From assembly GCF_000379765.1 (NCBI RefSeq), contig NZ_KB903498.1:252778-316777 (forward strand): a stretch of DNA of 64,000 nt, read 5' to 3'. The translations under genes and the position numbers were made by a program. Of this stretch, positions 55,244 through 63,838 are shown piece after piece. The DNA is from Flexithrix dorotheae DSM 6795 (lineage in GTDB: Bacteria; Bacteroidota; Bacteroidia; Cytophagales; Flammeovirgaceae). Every line of letters begins with the position of its first letter. The first letter of the stretch is position 1. The notes under the pieces are model-generated. The model did no database searches. It was not told the origin of the DNA and saw only the letters and a program-made list of their open reading frames with translations.

Positions 55244-56422
55244 CTACAACTTCCAATCAATTTCTTCATTGGTTTTTATTGCCGATTCGGGAAAAGGATG
55301 ATTCTCATCAAAAATTCTAAGCTTTTCTTTTGACTCAATTAAAATATCCTTTTCTTGGATATTTCCATCCCTTAAAGTCAATTTGCTAAGGTTCAGGTCA
55401 AGATGCTTTGCCAGGAATTTGTAAGCGGCCTGTCTTTTGGACCAGCCATAATCGTGTTTTTCCTCCGGCAAATGCACATTTTCAACCATATTCTTTTGGC
55501 CATACAATCCGTAAATATATTGCATAAAAGGATACTCTACCTCCGGATTATTTTTGGTCCAGTCATCTCCATCTGAAATTAGAAGTTGGGGTTTTGGAGC
55601 AAAAGTTGCCGCAATTTCCACATTGTTGGTCTGGTGATTTTTGCTTTTATGAATAGGCATTCCACTCTCACAGACACAGCCACCAAAAAAATGGGCGGAA
55701 ACCATTACTGTGGGTACCGAAACAGTAATTCTTTCATCCAGTGCCGCCAGCAAAATGGTTTGTGTTCCCCCTCCTGATGCCCCGGTAACAGCCACTCTGG
55801 TGGGATCGGCAAATTCCTCTTTCAACAAAAAATCAACTGCTCTCACACAATTCCAGATTTGTAGTTTTAATGCTTCCTTGTGTTTGTGTTCCCAGCCAAA
55901 TTCCCTTGTTTCACCATAACCCACCATATCAATGGCCAGCACTATTGCTCCCATTTTGGCAAAATTGGCAAATCTGGTTTGGGCATCCTTTCTAAACCGC
56001 CCGTAATCCTCCTCTTTCGACCAATGCCCATGTGTGGAGAGAATAACCGGAATTTTTCCCTTTATTTTTAATGGTTTATATAATGCACCCGTCACATAAA
56101 CACCCGGCAAACTTTCAAATGCTACATTTTCTACAGAATAACCTTTTTGTTTTCTCCAACTGTGTCTGATTGTTTTTAAATCCCCCTGATATCTCACCTT
56201 TTGCAACCCTACCCCATCCAGAATCCCCTGGCGGATAATTTTTGCTCTTTTCTCCCAATCTTCCTGAGTTTTGATGGTGCCCATTAATTCCTTCAGGATT
56301 TTTGCTGCTTCTGCTTCTTCATAATAATTGCCCTGGCACAACATGTCTGAGGAATTAGTTTGAGCAAAACTATAGGTAGTTGTGGTAAGTAGGACCAAGA
56401 AAACAGTTCGAAGTAATTTCAT
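55244..56422 (-). CDS. Secreted alpha/beta-hydrolase (acetyl-xylan-esterase-like)
   Basis: 392 residues from ATG 56422, giving the signal peptide KLLRTVFLVLLTTTTYSFAQ. The alpha/beta-hydrolase fold shows the oxyanion-side segment PVILSTHGHWSKEEDYGRF, strand VLAIDMVGYGETREFGWEHK and nucleophile elbow VAVTGASGGGTQT with S216. The acid is likely in LLISDGDDW, and H in LPEEKHDYGWSKRQA completes the triad. The family includes carbohydrate esterases removing acetyl or methyl-glucuronoyl groups from hemicellulose. Convergent with the PAS kinase. Confidence 0.85.
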   Translation of the reverse strand: MKLLRTVFLVLLTTTTYSFAQTNSSDMLCQGNYYEEAEAAKILKELMGTIKTQEDWEKRAKIIRQGILDGVGLQKVRYQGDLKTIRHSWRKQKGYSVENVAFESLPGVYVTGALYKPLKIKGKIPVILSTHGHWSKEEDYGRFRKDAQTRFANFAKMGAIVLAIDMVGYGETREFGWEHKHKEALKLQIWNCVRAVDFLLKEEFADPTRVAVTGASGGGTQTILLAALDERITVSVPTVMVSAHFFGGCVCESGMPIHKSKNHQTNNVEIAATFAPKPQLLISDGDDWTKNNPEVEYPFMQYIYGLYGQKNMVENVHLPEEKHDYGWSKRQAAYKFLAKHLDLNLSKLTLRDGNIQEKDILIESKEKLRIFDENHPFPESAIKTNEEIDWKL

Positions 56423-56682
56423 TTTAATTTTTATTTCCAATTCAGTTTCCAAAATTCATTAATTGAAGTTGCTTAAAGTTTCATTTGATGAATGAGAATG
56501 GAAAGCAAAATGGACCATATATCACATAAAGGCATAACTTTAGGCAACTTCATAGGCTCAATATAGGAAATTATTCAGTTTTCAGCCTAAACATTTAGTC
56601 GACTTCAAGTTTTCTTTAGAATTAATGAGTAAATTCATTTATCATCTAAATTCCATTTTTTTTGCCTAAACCACCTGTACCT
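56423..56682. other. Divergent spacer, 260 bp
   Basis: Lies between the esterase (-) and a secreted protein (+). AT-rich, contains no clear promoter consensus or repeat. Confidence 0.4.
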
Positions 56683-57792
56683 ATGAAATTTGTATTGAAA
56701 ACCCTCCTTTTCCTCCTGATTACAGGAAACTTTTTATTGGCCAATAACACCAACCCGAATTACACAAAAAATTTTGTAATGGGTGAAATTCAACTAAAAT
56801 CTGTTAGTGCTTTGGCTTTTGGTCCTCAGGGAATTTTATTCCTGGGAGATCCTATGAATGCAGCTGTTTATGCCCTGGATACTAAAGACAATAGTCCTAT
56901 TTCTGCATTTGAATCTTTTGAAGTGGCTGATATTGATAAAAAAATAGCCAGCTATTTAGGAAGTGATCTTGAAGGAATTTCCATAAAAGATATGGCCGTT
57001 AATCCCATTTCCAAAAATGTGTATTTATCGGTTATCCGGATGGAATCTCCTGTCATCATTAAGGTAGATTCTCAGGGAAATTTAAGTGAAGTCACACTGG
57101 ATAATGTATATCATTCAAAAATAGATTTGGAAAATCCCATTAGCGAAACAGCAGAATCCAGAGGAAGAAAGCTGAGAACCTGGGCCATTTCAGATTTAGC
57201 ATTTTCCGATGAAAAACTATTTATAGCGGGATTGTCAAACGAAGAATTTGCGTCTACTTTCTGGACCATTCCTTTTCCATTTACCGAAAAGCAAACCCTG
57301 ACCAATTTGGAAATTTACCATGCAGCTCACGGAAAATACGAAACCCAATCGCCAATTAAAACTTTCCTACCCTATTCTTTTGGCGATGAACCTCAGATAC
57401 TGGCCAGCTACACCTGTACCCCTTTGGTTACTTTTCCGGTAAATAAACTGGAAGGAGGAAAAAAACTGATGGGAAAAACTGTAGCCGAATTGGGCAACAG
57501 AAATACTCCGCTTGATATCATCAGTTATGAAAAGGATGGCAAGCCTTTTATTTTAATTGCCAATTCCAACAGAACTTTGATGAAAATTGATCCTAATGAT
57601 ATTGCTTCATTTGAAAAAAGCCTTGACCAGAAAGTGCCGTCAAGTGACACCGATGGGGTAAAATTCCTTTCTATAGCACAAATTGGTATTCAACAACTGG
57701 ATAATTTTGATGAAAACAACGTGTTAGTCATTCAGCGATCCGTAGATGATGGTTCATTAAACCTAAAACCTATTAGCAAGAAAAGACTATAA
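56683..57792 (+). CDS. Secreted protein, probable beta-propeller, function unknown
   Basis: 369 residues from ATG 56683, which gives the signal peptide KFVLKTLLFLLITGNFLLA. The body alternates strands with motifs such as VSALAFGPQGILFLGDPMNA, IKDMAVNPISKNVYLSVIRM and TWAISDLAFSDEKLFIAGL, spaced like the blades of a propeller (YVTN/NHL-like). A C-terminal FLSIAQIGIQQLDNF follows. No catalytic motif is recognised. A terminator hairpin follows directly. Confidence 0.65.
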   Translation: MKFVLKTLLFLLITGNFLLANNTNPNYTKNFVMGEIQLKSVSALAFGPQGILFLGDPMNAAVYALDTKDNSPISAFESFEVADIDKKIASYLGSDLEGISIKDMAVNPISKNVYLSVIRMESPVIIKVDSQGNLSEVTLDNVYHSKIDLENPISETAESRGRKLRTWAISDLAFSDEKLFIAGLSNEEFASTFWTIPFPFTEKQTLTNLEIYHAAHGKYETQSPIKTFLPYSFGDEPQILASYTCTPLVTFPVNKLEGGKKLMGKTVAELGNRNTPLDIISYEKDGKPFILIANSNRTLMKIDPNDIASFEKSLDQKVPSSDTDGVKFLSIAQIGIQQLDNFDENNVLVIQRSVDDGSLNLKPISKKRL

Positions 57793-57804
57793 AAAATAAT
57801 TTGA

Positions 57805-57840
57805 AAATAGCTCTTTGTTTAGCAAGGAGCTATTTGCTTT
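57805..57840 (+). terminator. Intrinsic terminator between two secreted-protein genes
   Basis: AAATAGCTCTTTG pairs with CAAGGAGCTATTT (13 bp including one G-U, 5-nt loop, 57805-57835) and is followed by a T-rich run. It separates the genes at 56683 and 57848 and shows that a TTG start at 57815, inside the stem, is not the true start of the next gene. Confidence 0.82.
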
Positions 57841-57847
57841 TCTTTTG

Positions 57848-59041
57848 ATGATGAAAAACCTTTCAGGATTTATTCTTATTTGCTTCACTTCCTTCCAATT
57901 CACCTTTGCACAGGTTGCTCCGGAATTCAATTTTTCTTTTGATTCAATCTCCGGAACCCACAAACTAATCTTATCCGGCCTGGAAAAAGAAGACTTACAG
58001 AAGCTAAAGATGACAGATCCTGAATTTTCCCGATTCCAGGAATTTTTTCCAGTTTACTTTGGCAAAAATGCACCGGAAAAAACCGAAAATCTTCCCCCGG
58101 TAGCAGGGAAATATGTTTTGGAAAATGATGCCATATGCTTCACGCCCAGGTATCCCTATCTCCTCCGTAAAAGTTATTATGCCTGCTTCTATGCTGGAAA
58201 GTTTAAAAATATCATCAATTCCCCAGTTAATGATTTCAATGAAAATTTAATTAGTTTTGTTTTCATGGTTGAAAATACACTAGACAATCAACCTCCTGAA
58301 GTTACTCAGGTTTATCCTTCCCTCGATGTAATTCCCCAAAATCAGCTCCGGATTTATATTCATTTCTCAAAGAAAATGTTAACCGGACACTCATTGGAAC
58401 ACATTAAACTTTACAATCAGAAAGGTGAGCCGGAAGAAAATGCTTTTCTCCATCTCGATCCCGAACTATGGGACCCTTCCGGCAAGCGACTTACTATCTG
58501 GTTCGATCCGGGAAGAATTAAAAGGGATTTAAGTCCCAATCTTCAATATGGTGTCCCATTAAGAGTTGGGGAGAAATATACCTTACAAATATCCACTGCC
58601 TTTAAGGATATTCAAGGAAATCGGTTACATCAATCATTTGAAAAAACCTTTGTAGTTGGAAAGGCTGACAGATCTTCCCCCAAACCTGAAAATTGGGAAA
58701 TCACTTACCCTGAACCCAATTCCACCCAACCACTTTCCATATTTTTTAACGAAGCCATGGACCAGGCGCTTACCAGTAGAATGATTGAGGTTTTTGATGA
58801 AAATAATATGGTCAAACAGGGAAGTGTTACAATTGGCAAAGAAGAAAAAAGCTGGACTTTTACCCCTTCAGAAAATTGGATAAGTGGAAAGTACCAGATT
58901 AGCATTAATACGAAACTTGAGGACCTGGCAGGAAATAGTCTTCAACGCCTTTTTGATGCAGAAACCACGCAATTCTCAACTACTCCTTCTTTTAAAACAA
59001 AGGACTTTTTGACATTGGAATTCGAAATCCCTGCATTTTAG
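57848..59041 (+). CDS. Secreted protein with Big_5-type Ig-like domains
   Basis: About 397 residues from ATG 57848 (a second ATG is adjacent). Signal peptide KNLSGFILICFTSFQFTFAQ. Two bacterial Ig-like (Big_5) domains are recognisable: one around PEVTQVYPSLDVIPQNQLRI with IHFSKKMLTG, the other around PNSTQPLSIFFNEAMDQALT and SWTFTPSENWISGKYQISI, ending with LEDLAGNSLQRLFD. Such domains are usually binding or spacer modules on the surface. Separated from the preceding gene by a terminator. Confidence 0.75.
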   Translation: MMKNLSGFILICFTSFQFTFAQVAPEFNFSFDSISGTHKLILSGLEKEDLQKLKMTDPEFSRFQEFFPVYFGKNAPEKTENLPPVAGKYVLENDAICFTPRYPYLLRKSYYACFYAGKFKNIINSPVNDFNENLISFVFMVENTLDNQPPEVTQVYPSLDVIPQNQLRIYIHFSKKMLTGHSLEHIKLYNQKGEPEENAFLHLDPELWDPSGKRLTIWFDPGRIKRDLSPNLQYGVPLRVGEKYTLQISTAFKDIQGNRLHQSFEKTFVVGKADRSSPKPENWEITYPEPNSTQPLSIFFNEAMDQALTSRMIEVFDENNMVKQGSVTIGKEEKSWTFTPSENWISGKYQISINTKLEDLAGNSLQRLFDAETTQFSTTPSFKTKDFLTLEFEIPAF

Positions 59042-59238
59042 AAAATGCTCTTTTCATTTTATCCCAAATACAACCTTTCCGAAAATTTTATCATTATCTG
59101 GTAAAGAATTTATTTTACATTTAAGTTTTTCTGGATTTTGGATAAAAAATTGTTTATAAATTAATAAACCAGCAATAGGCAAATTTTTTATCCGCCAATA
59201 TTACTCCCTACAGTATTTACTAATCCTACCCAAAATCA

Positions 59239-61743
59239 ATGGATAAGATGCTTTTTAGGTTATTCCTAATCATAGTTTTCTGCAATATCTTTTATCAGGC
59301 CCAAGGGCAGAGCGTAAAAGGAATTGTACGAGATGAAAAGCATGAGCCTCTACCCTTTGTGAATATCTTTTTTAAGCAACTGGGTACCGGAACAACCACC
59401 AACTTTGAGGGAAACTACTTTTTTACTACTCTTCCGGGTACTTATGATGTGGTTTTTTCTTCGGTGGGCTATGAGAGCCAGACAATTCAAATCATTATTG
59501 GAGATGGCATTACCACCGAAGATGTCTGGCTGAAAACCTCCAGTCAGGAATTGGACGAAATTATCATAAAGTCCAAAAGGAAAGACCCTGCCTATGAAAT
59601 CATTCAGTCTGCTATTGATAACAAAAAGAAATATTTTGCCAGTATTCAAAGCTTCAAAAGTCAGGTTTATTTAAAAGCCACTGAAGAATTGGATATTAAG
59701 GAAAAACAAAAAAAGAAGGAGAAGTCATCAATAATTGAATTTGATGAAGGGGGAAGTGATGAACCAACCGATCCTTTTGAGGTGGAAAGACAAAAACAGA
59801 TGAGGGATGTTGTAAACCTGAATATGGTGGAAATTCAAATGGAATTGAACTATCAGTATCCAGATAAATTCAAGGAAATCCGAAATGGCTATAAAGCTTA
59901 TGGGAATAAATCCGGGCTTTTTATTCCCCACTACAGCGAAACGGATTTTAATTTTTACCAAAACCTGGTGGAGCTCAAAGGAATAGCTGAAACTCCTGTA
60001 ATTTCTCCCTTAAGCAGGACAGCAATTTTATCCTATAAATACAAACTGGAAGACATTCTCCATGAAAATGGAGTGGTGGTTTATAAAATAAAGGTGATTC
60101 CCAGAAAATCGGGAAATTCCACTTGTAGTGGTTATATCTACATCAATGACCAATTGTGGAACATTAATCGACTGGATTTTAATTTGAATAAAGGGGGCTT
60201 GAAATTTTATGATGCTTTCCGACTGAAACAGGATTACGAAAAATTGGATAGCACTACCTGGATTCCCTACCGACAGGAATTTTTCTATGAATCCAAACAG
60301 GGAAAAGCTAAAACCTTTAAGGGAAATACAATCATTCGCCATTCCAATTTTCAAAAGGATTTTCAGTTCCCGCCAAAGTTTTTTAACAATGAAGTTTCTA
60401 TTACTACTAAAACCGCTCTTGAGCAGGATTCCACTTTTTGGGAAGCTTCCCGACCGGAAAAGTTAACCGAATTACAACACAAGGCTGTTTCTTACCGGGA
60501 TAGTGTGGAAAAAGTGCACAACAGCAAGCCTTATCTGGATTCAATTCAGGCCAAATATAATGAGATTACCCTTGGAGAAATTTTTTTGCATGGTGTTGGA
60601 TTTCGAAATATGGCTGAAAAACGGGATATTTATGTGAACTCTTTAATCGAACTCATCAATTTTGAGGTAGTGGGAGGCTTGCGTTTGGGCCCTTATATTG
60701 CGTATTTCAAACGCTATAAAAATGGCAAATTACTGGCCTTAAATCAGACGCTTAACATTGGCCTCCGAAATATGGATGTTCAGGGAAATTTTAGAGGCTG
60801 GTATAGGTATGATCCTTTCAAATTGGCTTCTATAGATTTCTCTGTGGGTCGTTCTTTTGCCTCTATCAATGCTTATGATGCCTATCTGAACCAACTGAGT
60901 GTTTCCAATTACATTTTGCATGATTTCCTGCATTTAGGGCAAAAAATGGAATTGTTAAATGGATTGTATATGAGAATTTCAGGCAGTTATCACAATCGGC
61001 AATCCCTTGAAAATTACAACACCAGGTCAATTCTTAATGAAGTTATTGAGGAAACTGAGCCTGTGGAGTTTGAGCCCTACCAGGCTTTTATAACCGGGTT
61101 AAGGTTTTCTTTTACCCCCGCCCAAAGGTATATGACCGAACCTACCCAGAAAGTGGTGCTGGGCAGTGAATTTCCTACCTTCAGTCTGTTTTATAAAAAA
61201 GGATGGAATGAGGTATTCAGCAGCGATATTGATTTTGACTATGTAGAATTTTCTATCAACCAAAACCTGATCCTTGGAATGCTGGGTAATTCTAATTATA
61301 CTTTCCAAACAGGAAAGTTTATAAATAAAAAAGATTTAAGATTCATGGATGTAAGAAGATTTAGAGAATCGGATCCCCTCCTATACTCTAATCCCCTGCA
61401 TTCTTTTCAGCAATTAGATACTTCCCTGGTGGCTGAAGATTTATTTTATGAAATCCATTATATTCATCATTTTAATGGCGCACTTATTAATAATTTGCCC
61501 TTAATTAAAAAACTTAAAATAAGGGTAGTTGCCGGAGCCGGTGCCATATGGGTAAAAGATGGAAATTACCATTATCAGGAAGCTTTCACCGGTTTGGAAA
61601 GGATTTTTAAGATAGGCGCAAGAAGAAGGCTGAGATTAGGGGTTTATGGTGTTGTAGCGGATTCCAATAAAAGGAAACCTGATTCCAGTTTTAAAATTTC
61701 ATTCGATATAATCGATACCTGGAAAAAAGAATGGAATTATTGA
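59239..61743 (+). CDS. DUF5686 and carboxypeptidase-regulatory-like domain outer membrane protein
   Basis: 834 residues with a signal peptide (to about residue 23, QAQG). A carboxypeptidase-regulatory-like domain (VKGIVRDEKHEPLPFVNIFF, residues 25-110) precedes the DUF5686 region: DPAYEIIQSAIDNKKKYFAS, then FKSQVYLKATEEL, and a C-terminal beta-barrel part with alternating aromatic strands. Function unknown; found widely in Bacteroidota, often as a stand-alone gene. It is convergent with the replication module, whose last gene ends 25 bp away. Confidence 0.85.
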   Translation: MDKMLFRLFLIIVFCNIFYQAQGQSVKGIVRDEKHEPLPFVNIFFKQLGTGTTTNFEGNYFFTTLPGTYDVVFSSVGYESQTIQIIIGDGITTEDVWLKTSSQELDEIIIKSKRKDPAYEIIQSAIDNKKKYFASIQSFKSQVYLKATEELDIKEKQKKKEKSSIIEFDEGGSDEPTDPFEVERQKQMRDVVNLNMVEIQMELNYQYPDKFKEIRNGYKAYGNKSGLFIPHYSETDFNFYQNLVELKGIAETPVISPLSRTAILSYKYKLEDILHENGVVVYKIKVIPRKSGNSTCSGYIYINDQLWNINRLDFNLNKGGLKFYDAFRLKQDYEKLDSTTWIPYRQEFFYESKQGKAKTFKGNTIIRHSNFQKDFQFPPKFFNNEVSITTKTALEQDSTFWEASRPEKLTELQHKAVSYRDSVEKVHNSKPYLDSIQAKYNEITLGEIFLHGVGFRNMAEKRDIYVNSLIELINFEVVGGLRLGPYIAYFKRYKNGKLLALNQTLNIGLRNMDVQGNFRGWYRYDPFKLASIDFSVGRSFASINAYDAYLNQLSVSNYILHDFLHLGQKMELLNGLYMRISGSYHNRQSLENYNTRSILNEVIEETEPVEFEPYQAFITGLRFSFTPAQRYMTEPTQKVVLGSEFPTFSLFYKKGWNEVFSSDIDFDYVEFSINQNLILGMLGNSNYTFQTGKFINKKDLRFMDVRRFRESDPLLYSNPLHSFQQLDTSLVAEDLFYEIHYIHHFNGALINNLPLIKKLKIRVVAGAGAIWVKDGNYHYQEAFTGLERIFKIGARRRLRLGVYGVVADSNKRKPDSSFKISFDIIDTWKKEWNY

Positions 61744-61767
61744 CAATAGCATTTATATTCCTCTCCC

Positions 61768-62424
61768 CTACTCTTTCAATTTCTTAATATTTTCCTCCGG
61801 TTTAAAACTTTCAGGAGCTTTCCTCACATTTTCAATTAGCATTTCCCTTACCTTTTGGTGATGCCGGGTGTTGAGCCTTTCCACATCCTCCAAACCCAAA
61901 TCTTCATCTTTAAACTGCTCATTGGTCATTTCCGTAGCAAAATCACGCCCTTTTAGCAGAATTAAGGGAAGTTCTTCGTCCGGGAGGGGTTCACTATTGA
62001 AAAATACTTTGCAACCTTTGTAATCGATCTGAATATAGTCTGCTTCCGTCCCTCCAATATTCTGGATATTTTGCAGGAGTCTGCCTTTGGTGGCTTCCAG
62101 TTTCATAAAAACCTCCAGACGCTTGTTATTAACCAACGCTTCCAAGGTTTTCTCACACTCTATAAAATAGGCTCTGGCCTGATCTCCCTTTTCGGTTTTC
62201 GCCATCATTGCCAGTTTTTTGGCTGTATCCAGTTTCAGTAAATATTCCTTACTGGGACGGCCTCCGGTACTTTTCGTCAAAAATGACGTAAAGTCTTCTC
62301 CTTCATTGAACCGGCTTATAAGAGTTCTTTTTATCCAATGGCTATATTCTGTTTTGATCTCCAGGAATTCATATAAATCCTTAGCCGAAACAAGCTTCCC
62401 TTTATAAATTCTAATCAGTTCCAT
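61768..62424 (-). CDS. AntA/AntB-type antirepressor-domain protein with DinD-like C-terminal tail
   Basis: 218 residues from ATG 62424. Residues about 1-85 match the AntA/AntB antirepressor domain: LVSAKDLYEFLEIKTEYSHW, then KSTGGRPSKEYLLKLDTAKK and EKGDQARAYFIECEK. The C-terminal part ends with RHHQKVREMLIENVRKAPES and an EENIKKL motif, resembling the tail of DinD-type damage-inducible proteins. AntA domains are known from phage and plasmid antirepressors. It lies 87 bp downstream of the rep gene on the same strand, suggesting a role in replicon control or response to damage. Confidence 0.8.
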   Translation of the reverse strand: MELIRIYKGKLVSAKDLYEFLEIKTEYSHWIKRTLISRFNEGEDFTSFLTKSTGGRPSKEYLLKLDTAKKLAMMAKTEKGDQARAYFIECEKTLEALVNNKRLEVFMKLEATKGRLLQNIQNIGGTEADYIQIDYKGCKVFFNSEPLPDEELPLILLKGRDFATEMTNEQFKDEDLGLEDVERLNTRHHQKVREMLIENVRKAPESFKPEENIKKLKE

Positions 62425-62511
62425 TTCTTGTTGCAAATTTTACGAAAGGAATTTCTCTAATACTACTTTAGGTTACGGATCGAAGCAAGAAAAAAAATTC
62501 AAACTGGAACA

Positions 62512-63411
62512 TTAGTCACAAAATTCAATCACATATTTTACCCCTCCGAACCTGCTCTTTTCTTCTTTCACTTCTTCCACCAATCCAATCTTCTTGGCTG
62601 TTTCAAAAGCATTCTGAATTGTTCTGGGAATTCTATCCTTATGTCTGTTTTTCACCAGTTTTTCCAGTTTCATGATATCAAATAGCTTATCATAGCTATA
62701 TTCCACTGAACCGGTGGTTGAACAATGTTTCGCCTGATACAGACATTTAATGAACAATTCAATTCCCGCATTTGGTCTGCCTCTGGAAACTGAGCGCAAT
62801 AGTTTATTTAAGTCAACCGGGATATTGAAATAACTGTTTTTCATGGAAGGATTAAAATCAAAAAAGCTTCCTTCTACAATTATTTTCAGTTTATCCGGAT
62901 TGTTTTTGTTGATTTTATGGACTTCTACCAGTTGGGTAATTTTTATATCATTCCCACTGTTCCCCACAAAGTACTTTTTCTGGTTAAGGGCAAACAAAGC
63001 GTCTTTCACCAGCATTCTTTTTTTCCCTTTGTCAAGTTTCTCCAGACCCATTACCTTGTAAACATCGGACAATACGATCTCAAAATATGCCTTGTCAATT
63101 TCCCTCAGGTATTTATACTCTCCTTTGGCTTTGGCAAACTGGGCCAAAATCACGATGGCCGTTAAAACCCTTACTTCATTGGCCGTTATCTCCTTGGAAA
63201 TTTGCCTCAGCAATTGTCTTGGAATTTTTTTCTCGATCTCTGTGGGAAAATAGATATAATAATTCTCTCCGTTTTTCTGAAGATTCAAAGCTTTATCAAT
63301 AGCCATATTAGCCTTTTCAATGATGTCTTTTGAAAAGATATTGAGTTGCTTGTTAACCTGCTGTAATTCTATCTTCAGTAATTTCGAAGAGTAATTTATG
63401 ATCGTTTGCAT
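62512..63411 (-). CDS. Replication initiator protein (Rep_3/RepB-like, winged helix)
   Basis: 299 residues. The arrangement fits iteron-plasmid initiators with two winged-helix domains: first around LTAIVILAQFAKAKG and DVYKVMGLEKLDKGKKRMLV (about 85-150), second around GIELFIKCLYQAKHCSTTGS and YDKLFDIMKLEKLVKNRHKD with a final wing RFGGVKYVIEFCD. These proteins bind iterons as monomers and their own promoter as dimers. A cluster of iterons lies upstream (63839-64000) and a degenerate iteron over the promoter (63427-63444). No recombinase or transposase signature is seen. Confidence 0.8.
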   Translation of the reverse strand: MQTIINYSSKLLKIELQQVNKQLNIFSKDIIEKANMAIDKALNLQKNGENYYIYFPTEIEKKIPRQLLRQISKEITANEVRVLTAIVILAQFAKAKGEYKYLREIDKAYFEIVLSDVYKVMGLEKLDKGKKRMLVKDALFALNQKKYFVGNSGNDIKITQLVEVHKINKNNPDKLKIIVEGSFFDFNPSMKNSYFNIPVDLNKLLRSVSRGRPNAGIELFIKCLYQAKHCSTTGSVEYSYDKLFDIMKLEKLVKNRHKDRIPRTIQNAFETAKKIGLVEEVKEEKSRFGGVKYVIEFCD

Positions 63412-63426
63412 AAAAAAGTTTTATAG

Positions 63427-63444
63427 TGTATCACTATTGGTGCA
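63427..63444. promoter_or_regulatory. Degenerate iteron over the rep promoter, candidate autoregulatory operator
   Basis: tgtatcactattggtgca matches the iteron tgtgtcacctttggcgca at 14 of 18 positions. It lies 16 bp upstream of the rep start and overlaps promoter-like TTGCAC and TATAAA sequences on the minus strand. In iteron plasmids the Rep dimer represses rep by binding such a site. Confidence 0.6.
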
Positions 63445-63557
63445 ATGAAAATTTAATGTAATTGGTAATCAATCATTTAATTCCTATCTAACTCCCACTC
63501 CTTTCCACTTTATTCCTAATAATCTAGTTGTTTTTTTCTGCTAATATGGTTTATCAT

Positions 63558-63758
63558 TTATCTGTTGATTTCCTCACAAATCTTTTCCATTTCCAGTCCT
63601 GAAAAAGCCAGATTTCTCATTTTTCTGTAAAATGTAGCATGAGGCATTTCAATTTTCCTGGCAATATATGCGGCAGTCAATCCATAGGATTTCAAGATTT
63701 TGGGTAATTCTCGTTGAAGAACTACAAAATTGCTTGCTATTTCTTTGTTTACTCGCAT
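63558..63758 (-). CDS. Small helix-turn-helix protein
   Basis: 66 residues from ATG 63758 (an upstream TTG would add nine). The second half forms an HTH: SYGLTAAYIARKIEMPHATF then YRKMRNLAFSGLEMEKICEE, as in XRE-like or plasmid copy-control regulators. It sits between the iterons and rep, in the same orientation as rep, a typical place for a copy-number or maintenance regulator. Confidence 0.6.
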   Translation of the reverse strand: MRVNKEIASNFVVLQRELPKILKSYGLTAAYIARKIEMPHATFYRKMRNLAFSGLEMEKICEEINR

Positions 63759-63838
63759 GATTATTTTTTGTAACAGTATGATCAAATATAATCATTTCGA
63801 CTGCTTCTGCTAATTCTCAAAATACAAATTTTTATGGC

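Noticed and set aside
57815-57847. TTG start giving a longer N-terminus for the Ig-like protein
   Set aside because: The codon lies inside a terminator hairpin and the extension would bury the signal peptide.
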